Assembly (NCBI GenBank): GCA_964250925.1 | Contig: CAXUHU010000018.1 | Location: forward strand, 1-43,491 | Direction: 5' to 3' | Source: BOG-908 sp964250925 | Lineage (GTDB): Bacteria; Pseudomonadota; Alphaproteobacteria; Acetobacterales; Acetobacteraceae | Length of the DNA stretch: 43,491 nt | In this document: piece by piece, positions 36,133-43,491 of the stretch | How positions within the stretch are numbered: the first letter of the stretch is position 1 | Layout of the letters: the number at the start of each line of letters is the position of its first letter | Program-made: the position numbers and the translations under genes | Notes under the pieces: model-generated | What the model saw: the letters and a program-made list of their open reading frames with translations, nothing else | What the model was told of the DNA's origin: nothing | Database searches by the model: none

Positions 36133-36162
36133 GCCGCGCCGCAGCATAATGGGCGGCGCGGC
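36133..36162 (-). promoter_or_regulatory. GC-rich leader hairpin upstream of the DEAD-box helicase
   Basis: GCCGCGCCGC (36133-36142) and GCGGCGCGGC (36153-36162) form a perfect 10-pair stem with a 10-base loop. No T-run follows on the minus strand, so it is not a plain terminator. DEAD-box helicase genes in other bacteria often have structured leaders that they unwind or that respond to cold; a similar role here is inference. Confidence 0.4.
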
Positions 36163-36329
36163 AAGACAAGTCAAGGAAGACCTAGGGTTTTGCGCCAACC
36201 AGCTTCTAAGGCCCTGTCCTTAACGAGACCCAAAGGCGTCGTGCGAAGCATGCAGGTGCGTGACGCCCCTAGCCTTTCTAAACCTTGCCCGCCCGGCCGC
36301 CCTGCGCTACGTCCGCCGCTTCGCGGCCG

Positions 36330-36414
<85 letters not shown>

Positions 36415-36457
36415 ACCGGCCTCCAACGCCGTGCGCTTACTTAGGATGTTCTCCCCG

Positions 36458-37948
36458 ATGCAGGTTACCGAGACGCTCTCCGACGGGCTCAGGCGCGCGT
36501 TTTCCGTGGTTGTCCCGGCGGCCGAGATTGAAGGCAAGGTACGTGTCAAGCTGGCCGAGGTCAGCCGAACGATAAAGCTGCCGGGATTTCGCCCTGGTAA
36601 GGTGCCGGCGAACCTGGTGCGCCAGCGCTATGGCGCCTCGATCATGGCCGAAGTGATGCAGGACGCCCTGAACACAGCTACCGATCAAGTGGTCGAGGAG
36701 CGCGGGCTGCGCCCCGCCGGGCAACCGAAGGTGGCGCTGGCCAGCGAGCCGGATGTCAATGCTAAAGCCGCCTCCGACCTCGCGTTCAGCGTGGAGATGG
36801 AGGTGCTTCCGGAAATTGCGGCGCCCGATCTCGCCTCTCTGCAACTCACGCGGCTGCGGTCCGAAGTGGCGAGTGAGGTGATCGACAAGACGCTGGAACG
36901 CCTGGCGAGCCAGCAGCGCGAAACCTTGCCGTTAGACGATGATAGGGGGGCCGAGCGGGGCGACGTGTTGGTCGTCGATTTCGCCGGTTCGATCGACGGC
37001 GTGCCGTTCGAAGGCGGAACCGGCCAGGACGCCAAGGTAGAAATCGGTGGCGAGGGCTTTATACCCGGCTTCTCCGAAGGTATGGAAGGTATGAAGGCCG
37101 GCGATGCCCGCATCGTCGACGTGACGTTCCCGCCCGAGTATCATTCGGAGGCATTGGCCGGTAAGATCGCCAAGTTCGAGGTGAACGCCAAGTCACTCGG
37201 TAAGCCCGTCGAGCAGAAAGTGGACGACAGCCTTGCGGTCAAGCTCGGCTTCGAGTCGATCGACAAGCTGCGCCAGACGGTGCGCGACCAGATGCAGCGC
37301 GAGCTGGACCAGATGTCGCGCCTGCGCATAAAGCGCGAACTGCTCGACGTGCTGGCCGAGAAGGCGGACTTTCCGGCACCCCAAAACTTGGTCGATGCGG
37401 AGTTTGGGGCGATCTGGCAGCGAGTCGAGCAGGATATCAGTGCCGGCCAGATCGACGAGGAGGATCGTGGCAAGGACGCGGAGGTTTTGAAGTCCGAATA
37501 CCGCGCGATCGCTGACCGCCGCGTCAGGCTTGGGCTGCTGCTTTCCGAGGTGGGGCGGACCGCCGGGGTTCAGGTAAGCCAGGCCGAGTTGAGCCAGGCG
37601 CTACGGGCAGAGGCCGCGCGCTATCCTGGGCAGGAAATGCAGGTCGTCGAGTTCTTCCGCAAGACACCCCAGGCGCTTGAGCGACTGCGGGGGCCGCTGT
37701 TTGAGGACAAGGTGGTGGACTATATTCTGGAGCTGGCCCATGTCGAGGACCGTGTCGTGTCGCCCGACGAGCTGAACCTTCCGTCAGTAGAGGCGGCCGT
37801 CTCGCCAAAGATAGACTTTGCGACGGAAGCGGCAGAGGTGGCGGCCGACGAAGAGGCGGCTGGAGCCGATTTAGAGGCAACGCCGGACCACATGCCGGAG
37901 GACGGCGAGGAGACCCCGGTTCGCCATAGCGGTGACGACTTCGCCTGA
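36458..37948 (+). CDS. tig: Trigger factor (ribosome-bound chaperone, PPIase)
   Basis: Cotranslational folding chaperone. The ribosome-docking signature GFRPGKVP lies at residues 43-50. The FKBP-type prolyl isomerase domain is at about 160-240 (GDVLVVDFAGSIDGVPFEGG), and the helical substrate-cradle follows. The 496-residue product is longer than the usual 430-450 because of an acidic, low-complexity tail of about 60 residues after VVSPDELNLP, rich in Glu, Asp and Ala. ATG 36458 gives the canonical MQVTETLSDGLRRAFSV start; ATG 36446 in frame adds four residues. clpP starts 109 bases after the stop. Confidence 0.96.
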   Translation: MQVTETLSDGLRRAFSVVVPAAEIEGKVRVKLAEVSRTIKLPGFRPGKVPANLVRQRYGASIMAEVMQDALNTATDQVVEERGLRPAGQPKVALASEPDVNAKAASDLAFSVEMEVLPEIAAPDLASLQLTRLRSEVASEVIDKTLERLASQQRETLPLDDDRGAERGDVLVVDFAGSIDGVPFEGGTGQDAKVEIGGEGFIPGFSEGMEGMKAGDARIVDVTFPPEYHSEALAGKIAKFEVNAKSLGKPVEQKVDDSLAVKLGFESIDKLRQTVRDQMQRELDQMSRLRIKRELLDVLAEKADFPAPQNLVDAEFGAIWQRVEQDISAGQIDEEDRGKDAEVLKSEYRAIADRRVRLGLLLSEVGRTAGVQVSQAELSQALRAEAARYPGQEMQVVEFFRKTPQALERLRGPLFEDKVVDYILELAHVEDRVVSPDELNLPSVEAAVSPKIDFATEAAEVAADEEAAGADLEATPDHMPEDGEETPVRHSGDDFA

Positions 37949-38057
37949 ACGGCGAGGCAGCGACGGGCGGCTACGCACTGGAACCAGCCAGGCAAACGCC
38001 TATGTGAGTGCGCCATACCGGCCCGTATTCCAGCAGGCCGTCCCGATAGGAGTGCGT

Positions 38058-38720
38058 ATGAGGGCTCGTTCTGTGCCGGATCGTGATCCCGCCGAAATCT
38101 ACAGCCAGGCCCTTGTTCCCATGGTCGTCGAGCAGACTGCGCGTGGAGAACGGGCCTACGATATCTACTCGCGCCTGTTGAAGGAGAGGATAATCTTCCT
38201 CACCGGCCCGGTGTTCGATCAGATGAGCGCTCTCATCTGCGCCCAGCTGCTCTTTCTGGAGAGCGAGAACCCTGCAAAAGACATTTTTTTCTACATAAAC
38301 AGCCCCGGCGGCGTCGTCTCTGCGGGGCTGGCCATTTATGATACGATGCAATATATTCGTTGCCCAGTCAGCACGGTATGTATCGGGCAGGCAGCTTCGA
38401 TGGGTTCGTTGCTTCTATGTTCAGGCGCCAAGGACAAGCGGTTCGCGCTACCCAACAGCCGGGTGATGGTGCACCAGCCCAGTGGTGGCGCCCAGGGCCA
38501 GGCGGCCGACATCGAAATCCAGGCGCGGGAGATACTCACGCTGCGGCACCGGTTGAACGAGATCTATGTTCGTCACACCGGCCAGACCCTCGACGCGATC
38601 GAGGCGAAGCTGGAGCGCGACAGCTACATGTCGGCCGAGGAGGCACGCGATTTCGGGCTGGTGGATCAGGTGGTCGAGAACCGTCCGCAATCGATGATCG
38701 ACGACGCAATCAAGGTCTAA
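38058..38720 (+). CDS. clpP: ATP-dependent Clp protease proteolytic subunit
   Basis: Serine protease tetradecamer that degrades substrates fed by ClpX or ClpA. Catalytic Ser114 (GQAASMGSLLL), His139 (RVMVHQPSGG) and Asp188 (KLERDSYMS) keep the family spacing of 25 and 49 residues. The 220-residue length fits a protein with short N-terminal propeptide. ATG 38058 has AGGAG five bases upstream and gives a product starting before VPMVVEQTARGERAYDIYSR; longer in-frame starts upstream have no such signal. clpX follows 208 bases downstream. Confidence 0.97.
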   Translation: MRARSVPDRDPAEIYSQALVPMVVEQTARGERAYDIYSRLLKERIIFLTGPVFDQMSALICAQLLFLESENPAKDIFFYINSPGGVVSAGLAIYDTMQYIRCPVSTVCIGQAASMGSLLLCSGAKDKRFALPNSRVMVHQPSGGAQGQAADIEIQAREILTLRHRLNEIYVRHTGQTLDAIEAKLERDSYMSAEEARDFGLVDQVVENRPQSMIDDAIKV

Positions 38721-38856
38721 GACGGGCTGGCAGCCCCGCCCGCCGCATCCGTTCGGCTGCCCGGCACGTATGTCGCATGGCACAAACAGACGGGTTCTCG
38801 ATACCGCAGGTGTCCTAGGGTGATGGGGACTGCAGCCCGGCGTCGGTGGGTCCGCC

Positions 38857-38886
38857 TTGTCGATTTTGAAAGGCGGGCTGTATTAT
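38857..38886 (+). promoter_or_regulatory. Possible clpX promoter
   Basis: TTGTCG at 38857-38862 and a good -10 TATTAT at 38881-38886 are separated by 18 bases. It is 42 bases ahead of the clpX start, within the clpP-clpX gap. Confidence 0.42.
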
Positions 38887-38928
38887 CCTGACATAGTCGC
38901 CCTTGGTCTGCCCGGGGCAGGAGACTCC

Positions 38929-40182
38929 ATGAGCAAGTCCGGCGATACTAAGAACACCCTTTACTGCTCGTTCTGCGGCAAATCCCAGCATGAAGTACGT
39001 AAGCTGATTGCGGGACCCACCGTCTTCATCTGCGACGAGTGTGTCGAACTATGCATGGATATCATTCGCGAGGAGCACAAGACGCACCTGGTGAAGGCGC
39101 GCGACGGCGTGCCCACGCCGCGGGAGATCTGCCGTGTGCTGGACGACTACGTAATTGGCCAGAGCCATGCAAAGAAGGTTTTATCGGTCGCAGTTCACAA
39201 CCATTACAAGCGGTTAGCCCACGCTCAGAAAAATAACGACATCGAGATTGCCAAGTCGAACATCCTGCTCGTTGGCCCTACCGGATCGGGCAAGACCCTG
39301 CTGGCGCAGACGTTGGCGCGGATCCTGGACGTGCCGTTCACCATGGCCGATGCGACTACCCTGACCGAAGCCGGCTACGTGGGGGAGGATGTGGAAAACA
39401 TCATCCTCAAACTGCTGCAATCGGCCGACTACAACGTGGAGCGGGCGCAGCGCGGCATTGTTTACATCGATGAGGTCGATAAGATCAGCCGCAAGTCGGA
39501 CAACCCGAGCATCACCCGCGACGTGAGCGGCGAGGGTGTTCAGCAGGCTTTGCTGAAGATCATGGAGGGTACGGTAGCCTCGGTGCCGCCGCAGGGTGGC
39601 CGCAAGCACCCGCAGCAGGAGTTCCTGCAGGTCGACACCACCAACATCCTGTTCATCTGCGGTGGCGCATTCGCCGGGCTGGAGAAGATCATTGGTGCCC
39701 GTGGTAAAGGCTCGGGCATCGGCTACGGCGCCGAGGTGCGGGACCCCGACGAACGGCGGACCGGCGCCATCCTGCGCGATGTGGAGCCTGAGGATCTGCT
39801 TCGATTCGGGCTGATCCCCGAGTTTATTGGTCGCCTTCCCGTGGTCGCCACGCTTGAGGATCTCGACGAGGCGGCGCTGATGGAAATTCTCACCAAGCCG
39901 AAGAACGCGCTGGTGAAGCAGTATGGCCGGCTGTTCGAGATGGAGGGCATCAAGCTCAGTTTTACCGAGGACGCGTTGAAGTCGGTTTCCACCCGCGCCA
40001 TTGCGCGCCGCACGGGCGCCCGTGGCCTACGGTCTATCATGGAGTCAATCCTGCTTGGGACCATGTTCGATCTGCCGGGCCTCGACAATGTCGATGAGGT
40101 CGTAATCAACCGGGAGGTGGCGGAGGGACGGGCTAGCCCGTTGTACACCTATTCCAAGGAACGGGCAGAAGGGGCAGGGTAG
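38929..40182 (+). CDS. clpX: Clp protease ATPase subunit ClpX
   Basis: Hexameric AAA+ unfoldase that recognises tagged proteins (including SsrA-tagged ones made through SmpB) and threads them into ClpP. The N-terminal zinc-binding domain uses Cys13, 16, 35 and 38 (YCSFCGKS, FICDECVE). Walker A GPTGSGKT is at 116-123, Walker B is in GIVYIDEVDKIS, and the pore motif GYVGEDVE and sensor 2 GARGLRSIME follow. The ClpP-contacting loop appears as GAR/IGF-type sequence in this family; here it lies near ICGGAFAGLEKII. The 417-residue length is normal. The ATG at 38929 has GGCAGGAG upstream; the 24-residue upstream extension is rejected. Confidence 0.97.
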   Translation: MSKSGDTKNTLYCSFCGKSQHEVRKLIAGPTVFICDECVELCMDIIREEHKTHLVKARDGVPTPREICRVLDDYVIGQSHAKKVLSVAVHNHYKRLAHAQKNNDIEIAKSNILLVGPTGSGKTLLAQTLARILDVPFTMADATTLTEAGYVGEDVENIILKLLQSADYNVERAQRGIVYIDEVDKISRKSDNPSITRDVSGEGVQQALLKIMEGTVASVPPQGGRKHPQQEFLQVDTTNILFICGGAFAGLEKIIGARGKGSGIGYGAEVRDPDERRTGAILRDVEPEDLLRFGLIPEFIGRLPVVATLEDLDEAALMEILTKPKNALVKQYGRLFEMEGIKLSFTEDALKSVSTRAIARRTGARGLRSIMESILLGTMFDLPGLDNVDEVVINREVAEGRASPLYTYSKERAEGAG

Positions 40183-40243
40183 AAAAACACGCGGCGCAAA
40201 CGATATGTTGCCATGATCGATTTGTCTGAAGCGTGCATCGCCC

Positions 40244-40274
40244 CTTGACGATTTTTGGGGAAGGTTGACCGCAT
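40244..40274 (+). promoter_or_regulatory. Possible heat-shock (RpoH-type) promoter of lon
   Basis: ATCGCCCCTTGACG around 40237-40250 resembles the sigma-32 -35 element (CNCCCTTGAA). CCGCAT at 40269-40274 resembles its -10 CCCCAT; the 19-base gap after CTTGAC is a little long. It sits about 100 bases before lon, a known heat-shock gene in other proteobacteria. Confidence 0.38.
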
Positions 40275-40373
40275 ACCAGACGTTGCTTTCGGCGTCTTGC
40301 CTGTCTCGTCTTGGAGCAGTTCGTGCCATTCTAGGGCGAATGGGCTCCCGACTGTCCGCTTAGGAGGTCTTCT

Positions 40374-42791
40374 ATGTCCGTAAAAAAAGCTGTTGCTGCC
40401 GCAGCCGCCGATAACACCCTGGCGGTTCTTCCTCTGCGCGACATAGTGGTGTTTCCCCACATGATCGTGCCTTTGTTCGTCGGCCGCGAGAAGTCTGTAC
40501 GCGCTCTGGAAGCCGTCATGAAGGACGACAAGCAGATACTGCTCGTCGCCCAGAAGAATGCTGCCCAGGATGATCCGTCGAGCGATGACATCTACCGGGT
40601 GGGCACCGTTTCGACGATCCTGCAATTGTTGAAGCTTCCGGACGGAACCGTGAAGGTGCTCGTCGAAGGGGGCCGCCGTGCCAAGCTGGTCGCTTTCAAG
40701 GATAGCGAGTCTTACTTCGAAGCGCATGTCGAAAACTTGCCCGACCAGGAGGTCGAGGCGAAGGAGTTGGAAGCGCTGGGCCGAACCGTGGTCGGCCAGT
40801 TCGAACAATATATAAAGCTGAACAAGAAGATAGCGCCTGAGGTTCTGGTATCGCTCAACCAGATCGAAGAGCCGAGCAAGCTGGCCGATACGATCGCCAG
40901 CCATCTCAACCTGAAGATCAGCGAAAAGCAGGAACTGCTGGAGACAAGCCGCATCGGCGAGCGGCTGGAGCGCGTGTTCGGCCATATGGAGTCCGAAATC
41001 GGCGTGTTGCAGGTAGAAAAGCGTATCCGCAACCGCGTCAAGCGGCAGATGGAGAAGACGCAGCGTGAGTACTACCTTAACGAACAGTTAAAGGCGATTC
41101 AGAAGGAGTTGGGCGAGGGCGAGGATGGTAAGGACGAGACGGCCGAACTCGAGGAGAAGATCAAGAAGACCAAGCTGAGCAAGGAAGCGCGTGAGAAGGC
41201 GATGGCGGAGCTGAAAAAGCTGCGAACGATGAGCCCGATGAGCGCCGAAGCCACGGTTGTACGCAATTACCTCGACTGGATACTGTCAATACCGTGGAAA
41301 AAGCGGAGCAAGGTACGAAACGACGTTGTCGAAGCCGAAGGCGTATTGGATGCCGACCATTTTGGCTTGGAAAAGGTCAAGGAACGCATAACCGAGTACC
41401 TAGCCGTCCAGGCGCGCAGTCCCAAGGTTCGCGGCCCCATACTGTGCCTTGTGGGTCCGCCAGGGGTTGGCAAGACGTCGCTTGGAAAGTCGATCGCAAA
41501 CGCTACCGGCCGCAGCTTCGTACGCATGTCGTTGGGCGGCGTCCGTGACGAAGCGGAGATCCGTGGCCATCGTCGGACTTATATCGGCTCGATGCCCGGC
41601 AAGGTGATCCAGGGCATGAAGAAGGCTAAGACCAGCAACCCATTGTTCCTGCTCGATGAGATCGACAAGTTGGGGCAGGATTGGAGAGGTGACCCCACGA
41701 GCGCCTTGCTGGAGGTGCTGGACCCCGAGCAGAATGCAACCTTTGCAGACCACTACTTGGAGGTGGACTACGATCTCTCGGACGTGATGTTTGTGACGAC
41801 AGCCAACTCGTTGCGCATGCCGCAACCTTTGCTGGACCGGATGGAGATCATCCGCATTTCCGGCTATACGGAAGACGAAAAGCTGCAGATCGCTCGTCGC
41901 CACCTGATCGCCAAGCAGAGCGAGGCGCATGGCCTCAAACCGGACGAGTGGTCGATCACCGACGACGCGTTGCGCGACCTGATCCGCACCTACACCCGTG
42001 AAGCAGGCGTGCGTAACCTGGAGCGCGAGCTGGCCAACCTGGCCCGCAAAGCGGTCAAGGAGATTGTGACGAAGAAAGCTAAGAAGGTTGTGATCAACCT
42101 CAAGAACATCGAGAAGTATGCGGGCATAAGACGCTTCCGCTACGGCGAGACCGAATCCGAAGACATGGTCGGTGTCGTCACAGGCCTTGCCTGGACAGAG
42201 GTGGGTGGCGAGATTCTCACGATCGAGAGCGTTATGGTGCCGGGCAAAGGCAAGATCCAGCACACGGGCAAGCTGGGCGACGTCATGCAGGAGAGCGTGA
42301 CGGCAGCGCTGTCCTACGTTCGCAGCCGATCGATCAGTTTCGGCATTAAGCCTACCCTGTTCGAAAAGCGCGACATCCACGTCCATGTGCCTGAGGGTGC
42401 TACGCCCAAGGATGGACCGTCTGCCGGCGTTGCCATGGCTACAAGCATCGTCAGTGTATTGACCGGCATACCCGTGCGCAAGGATGTCGCCATGACCGGC
42501 GAAATCACCCTTCGAGGCCGCGTGCTGCCGATCGGCGGGCTGAAAGAAAAACTGCTGGCCGCCCTCCGCGCCGGTATCGCCACTGTTTTCTTTCCAAAGG
42601 ACAACGAGAAGGATCTGGCCGACATACCGGATAACGTGAAAAGCGCGCTTACCTTAATTGCCGTCAGCCATGTGGACGACGTGATCGGTCAAGCCCTGGT
42701 CCGCCGCCCCGAAGCTATCGAGTGGGAGGAGCCTCCGGAGCCAATCGTCAAGACAGCGGTCGAGCACGCTGCAGCCTCTCTACCGCACTAG
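40374..42791 (+). CDS. lon: ATP-dependent protease Lon (LonA)
   Basis: Cytoplasmic AAA+ protease degrading misfolded and regulatory proteins. Order of parts: N-terminal substrate domain (about 1-210, LPLRDIVVFPHMIVPLFVGR), coiled-coil linker, AAA+ module with Walker A GPPGVGKT at 361-368 and Walker B in LFLLDEIDKL, and the protease domain with catalytic Ser683 (KDGPSAGVAMA) and Lys726 (GGLKEKLLAA). The 805-residue length is typical. A perfect AGGAGG lies six bases before ATG 40374, the strongest ribosome binding site in the window. A terminator follows at 42810. Confidence 0.98.
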   Translation: MSVKKAVAAAAADNTLAVLPLRDIVVFPHMIVPLFVGREKSVRALEAVMKDDKQILLVAQKNAAQDDPSSDDIYRVGTVSTILQLLKLPDGTVKVLVEGGRRAKLVAFKDSESYFEAHVENLPDQEVEAKELEALGRTVVGQFEQYIKLNKKIAPEVLVSLNQIEEPSKLADTIASHLNLKISEKQELLETSRIGERLERVFGHMESEIGVLQVEKRIRNRVKRQMEKTQREYYLNEQLKAIQKELGEGEDGKDETAELEEKIKKTKLSKEAREKAMAELKKLRTMSPMSAEATVVRNYLDWILSIPWKKRSKVRNDVVEAEGVLDADHFGLEKVKERITEYLAVQARSPKVRGPILCLVGPPGVGKTSLGKSIANATGRSFVRMSLGGVRDEAEIRGHRRTYIGSMPGKVIQGMKKAKTSNPLFLLDEIDKLGQDWRGDPTSALLEVLDPEQNATFADHYLEVDYDLSDVMFVTTANSLRMPQPLLDRMEIIRISGYTEDEKLQIARRHLIAKQSEAHGLKPDEWSITDDALRDLIRTYTREAGVRNLERELANLARKAVKEIVTKKAKKVVINLKNIEKYAGIRRFRYGETESEDMVGVVTGLAWTEVGGEILTIESVMVPGKGKIQHTGKLGDVMQESVTAALSYVRSRSISFGIKPTLFEKRDIHVHVPEGATPKDGPSAGVAMATSIVSVLTGIPVRKDVAMTGEITLRGRVLPIGGLKEKLLAALRAGIATVFFPKDNEKDLADIPDNVKSALTLIAVSHVDDVIGQALVRRPEAIEWEEPPEPIVKTAVEHAAASLPH

Positions 42792-42809
42792 AAAGTTGCC
42801 ATGCCTATC

Positions 42810-42849
42810 GCCCGGAAAACTGCGAAAATGGCGGTTTTCCGGGCTTTTT
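42810..42849 (+). terminator. Intrinsic terminator after lon
   Basis: GCCCGGAAAACTGC (42810-42823) pairs with GCGGTTTTCCGGGC (42831-42844) with one wobble across 14 pairs, loop GAAAATG, followed by five T. It separates lon from the HU gene. Confidence 0.88.
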
Positions 42850-42850
42850 G

Positions 42851-42880
42851 TTGACTTGCCGTTTGGCGCCTGCGTAGTGT
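42851..42880 (+). promoter_or_regulatory. Promoter of the HU gene
   Basis: TTGACT at 42851-42856 and TAGTGT at 42875-42880 with an 18-base spacer lie immediately after the lon terminator and 30 bases before the HU start. The -35 matches five of six, the -10 four of six. Confidence 0.5.
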
Positions 42881-42909
42881 CCGCCGAAATCACGCCGAGG
42901 ATCGCCGAC

Positions 42910-43266
42910 ATGGACGACATCAAGGAACCGAACGACGAAGCTACCGGTGAACTGGCGGGGGAGCAACGATCCGAGAAAGTCGTCAATCGTCAGAAGCTGC
43001 TTGCCGTCGTCACCGAGAAGACCGGGCTGCCACGGGCGAAGGCGCTATCCGCGATCGATGCCGTGTTTGACGCGGTCAGCCATTCGCTGAAGGATGGCAA
43101 GGAAGTTCGCGTGTTGAACTTCGGCGCGTTCATCGTCAGCGAGCGCAAGGCCGGTAAGGGTCGCGATCCCCGCACCGGTGCCGAGATCGATGTGCCTGAG
43201 AGCAAGTCCGTGCGTTTCCGTGCGAGCAAGGCGCTGCGGGAGATGGTAGCCGAAACAGTTGTTTGA
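42910..43266 (+). CDS. hup: HU-family DNA-binding protein
   Basis: Nucleoid-associated protein that bends and compacts DNA as a dimer. The core from NRQKLLAVVTEKTGL to the end is one HU fold; the DNA arm signature is FGAFIVSERKAGKGRDPRTG and the last helix SVRFRASKALREMV. The protein has 118 residues, against about 90 for ordinary HU, because of a charged N-terminal extension of roughly 24 residues (MDDIKEPNDEATGELAGEQR...). ATG 42910 has GAGG 11 bases upstream; a start further upstream would run through the terminator. The position after lon and before tRNA-Val is the conserved alphaproteobacterial order. Confidence 0.95.
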   Translation: MDDIKEPNDEATGELAGEQRSEKVVNRQKLLAVVTEKTGLPRAKALSAIDAVFDAVSHSLKDGKEVRVLNFGAFIVSERKAGKGRDPRTGAEIDVPESKSVRFRASKALREMVAETVV

Positions 43267-43297
43267 CAGGGTTTGAAGCTCGGTTGATATGCCTGCG

Positions 43298-43372
43298 GGG
43301 CGGTTAGCTCAGAGGTAGAGCGGCTCGTTTACACCGAGTTGGCCGGCGGTTCGATCCCGTCACCGCCCACCA
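43298..43372 (+). tRNA. tRNA-Val (anticodon UAC)
   Basis: A 75-base cloverleaf. The acceptor GGGCGGT pairs with ACCGCCC, then A and encoded CCA. The D arm is TAGCTCAGAGGTAGAG. The anticodon loop TTTACAC gives TAC, and the T arm is GGCGGTTCGATCCCGTC. Confidence 0.96.
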
Positions 43373-43436
43373 CCTGGACAGCCGAACCAGGGTTGACGAT
43401 CCTATGGCCTAAACGTAGAAGCTGCCCTGCTCGGAA

Positions 43437-43491
<55 letters not shown>

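Noticed and set aside
41400..42386. Minus-strand frame over lon
   Set aside because: Antisense shadow of the lon AAA+ and protease domains.
42796..42909. Longer HU frame starting just after lon
   Set aside because: It would be translated through a strong terminator and the HU promoter; ATG 42910 fits better.

Overview
The window is high-GC chromosomal DNA from an alphaproteobacterium, most likely of the Rhodospirillales/Acetobacteraceae type. The evidence is the trigger factor-clpP-clpX-lon-HU-tRNA-Val-tRNA-Asp block, the dapA-smpB and lepB-rnc pairs, and several lineage-flavoured small secreted proteins, including a Hint_2-domain protein. Placement is by gene content and protein resemblance only; there is no rRNA here. 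The sequence is a scaffold with two 100-N gaps (20751-20850 and 29380-29479).

Left part (1-18.2 kb) is mostly housekeeping. It holds a cytochrome P450, a small secreted protein, typA, dapA-smpB, a minus-strand cluster (proline-rich peptide, quinone oxidoreductase, alpha/beta hydrolase, small membrane protein), a ClC chloride channel with CBS domains, lepB-rnc (overlapping stop/start), a membrane-anchored GGDEF-EAL protein, and divergent aspS and rnd. Two decayed genes lie between these: a frameshifted REP-associated (RAYT) transposase near 4.7 kb and a broken nucleotidyltransferase near 10.4 kb.

Middle part (18.2-31.2 kb) is an accessory zone. It carries fragments of IS630, IS3 and IS256 transposases, a remnant RepA-like AAA ATPase, and a frameshifted gene resembling surface/glycan-associated repeats. 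It also has a lower-GC Hint-domain protein cut by a gap. Intact genes include a complete periplasmic aldehyde oxidoreductase operon (paoABC) without the paoD maturation gene, a DUF892 ferritin-like protein, a DUF4345 membrane protein divergent from a LysR regulator, a tiny lipoprotein, a DMT-type small transporter and a GNAT acetyltransferase.

Right part (31.2-43.5 kb) has a GT2-type glycosyltransferase, an HI0933-like flavoprotein and a DEAD-box RNA helicase with a structured leader. These are followed by tRNA-Leu(UAG) and the protein-quality-control block: tig, clpP, clpX, lon and an HU gene. That block folds nascent chains, unfolds and degrades damaged proteins, and contains its own promoters and terminators. 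It ends in tRNA-Val(UAC) and a tRNA-Asp(GUC) cut by the window edge.

I found no CRISPR array, complete prophage or clearly new multi-gene system. The most unusual items are the Hint-domain gene in its low-GC patch, the small gene pair beside it, and the paoABC operon lacking paoD.
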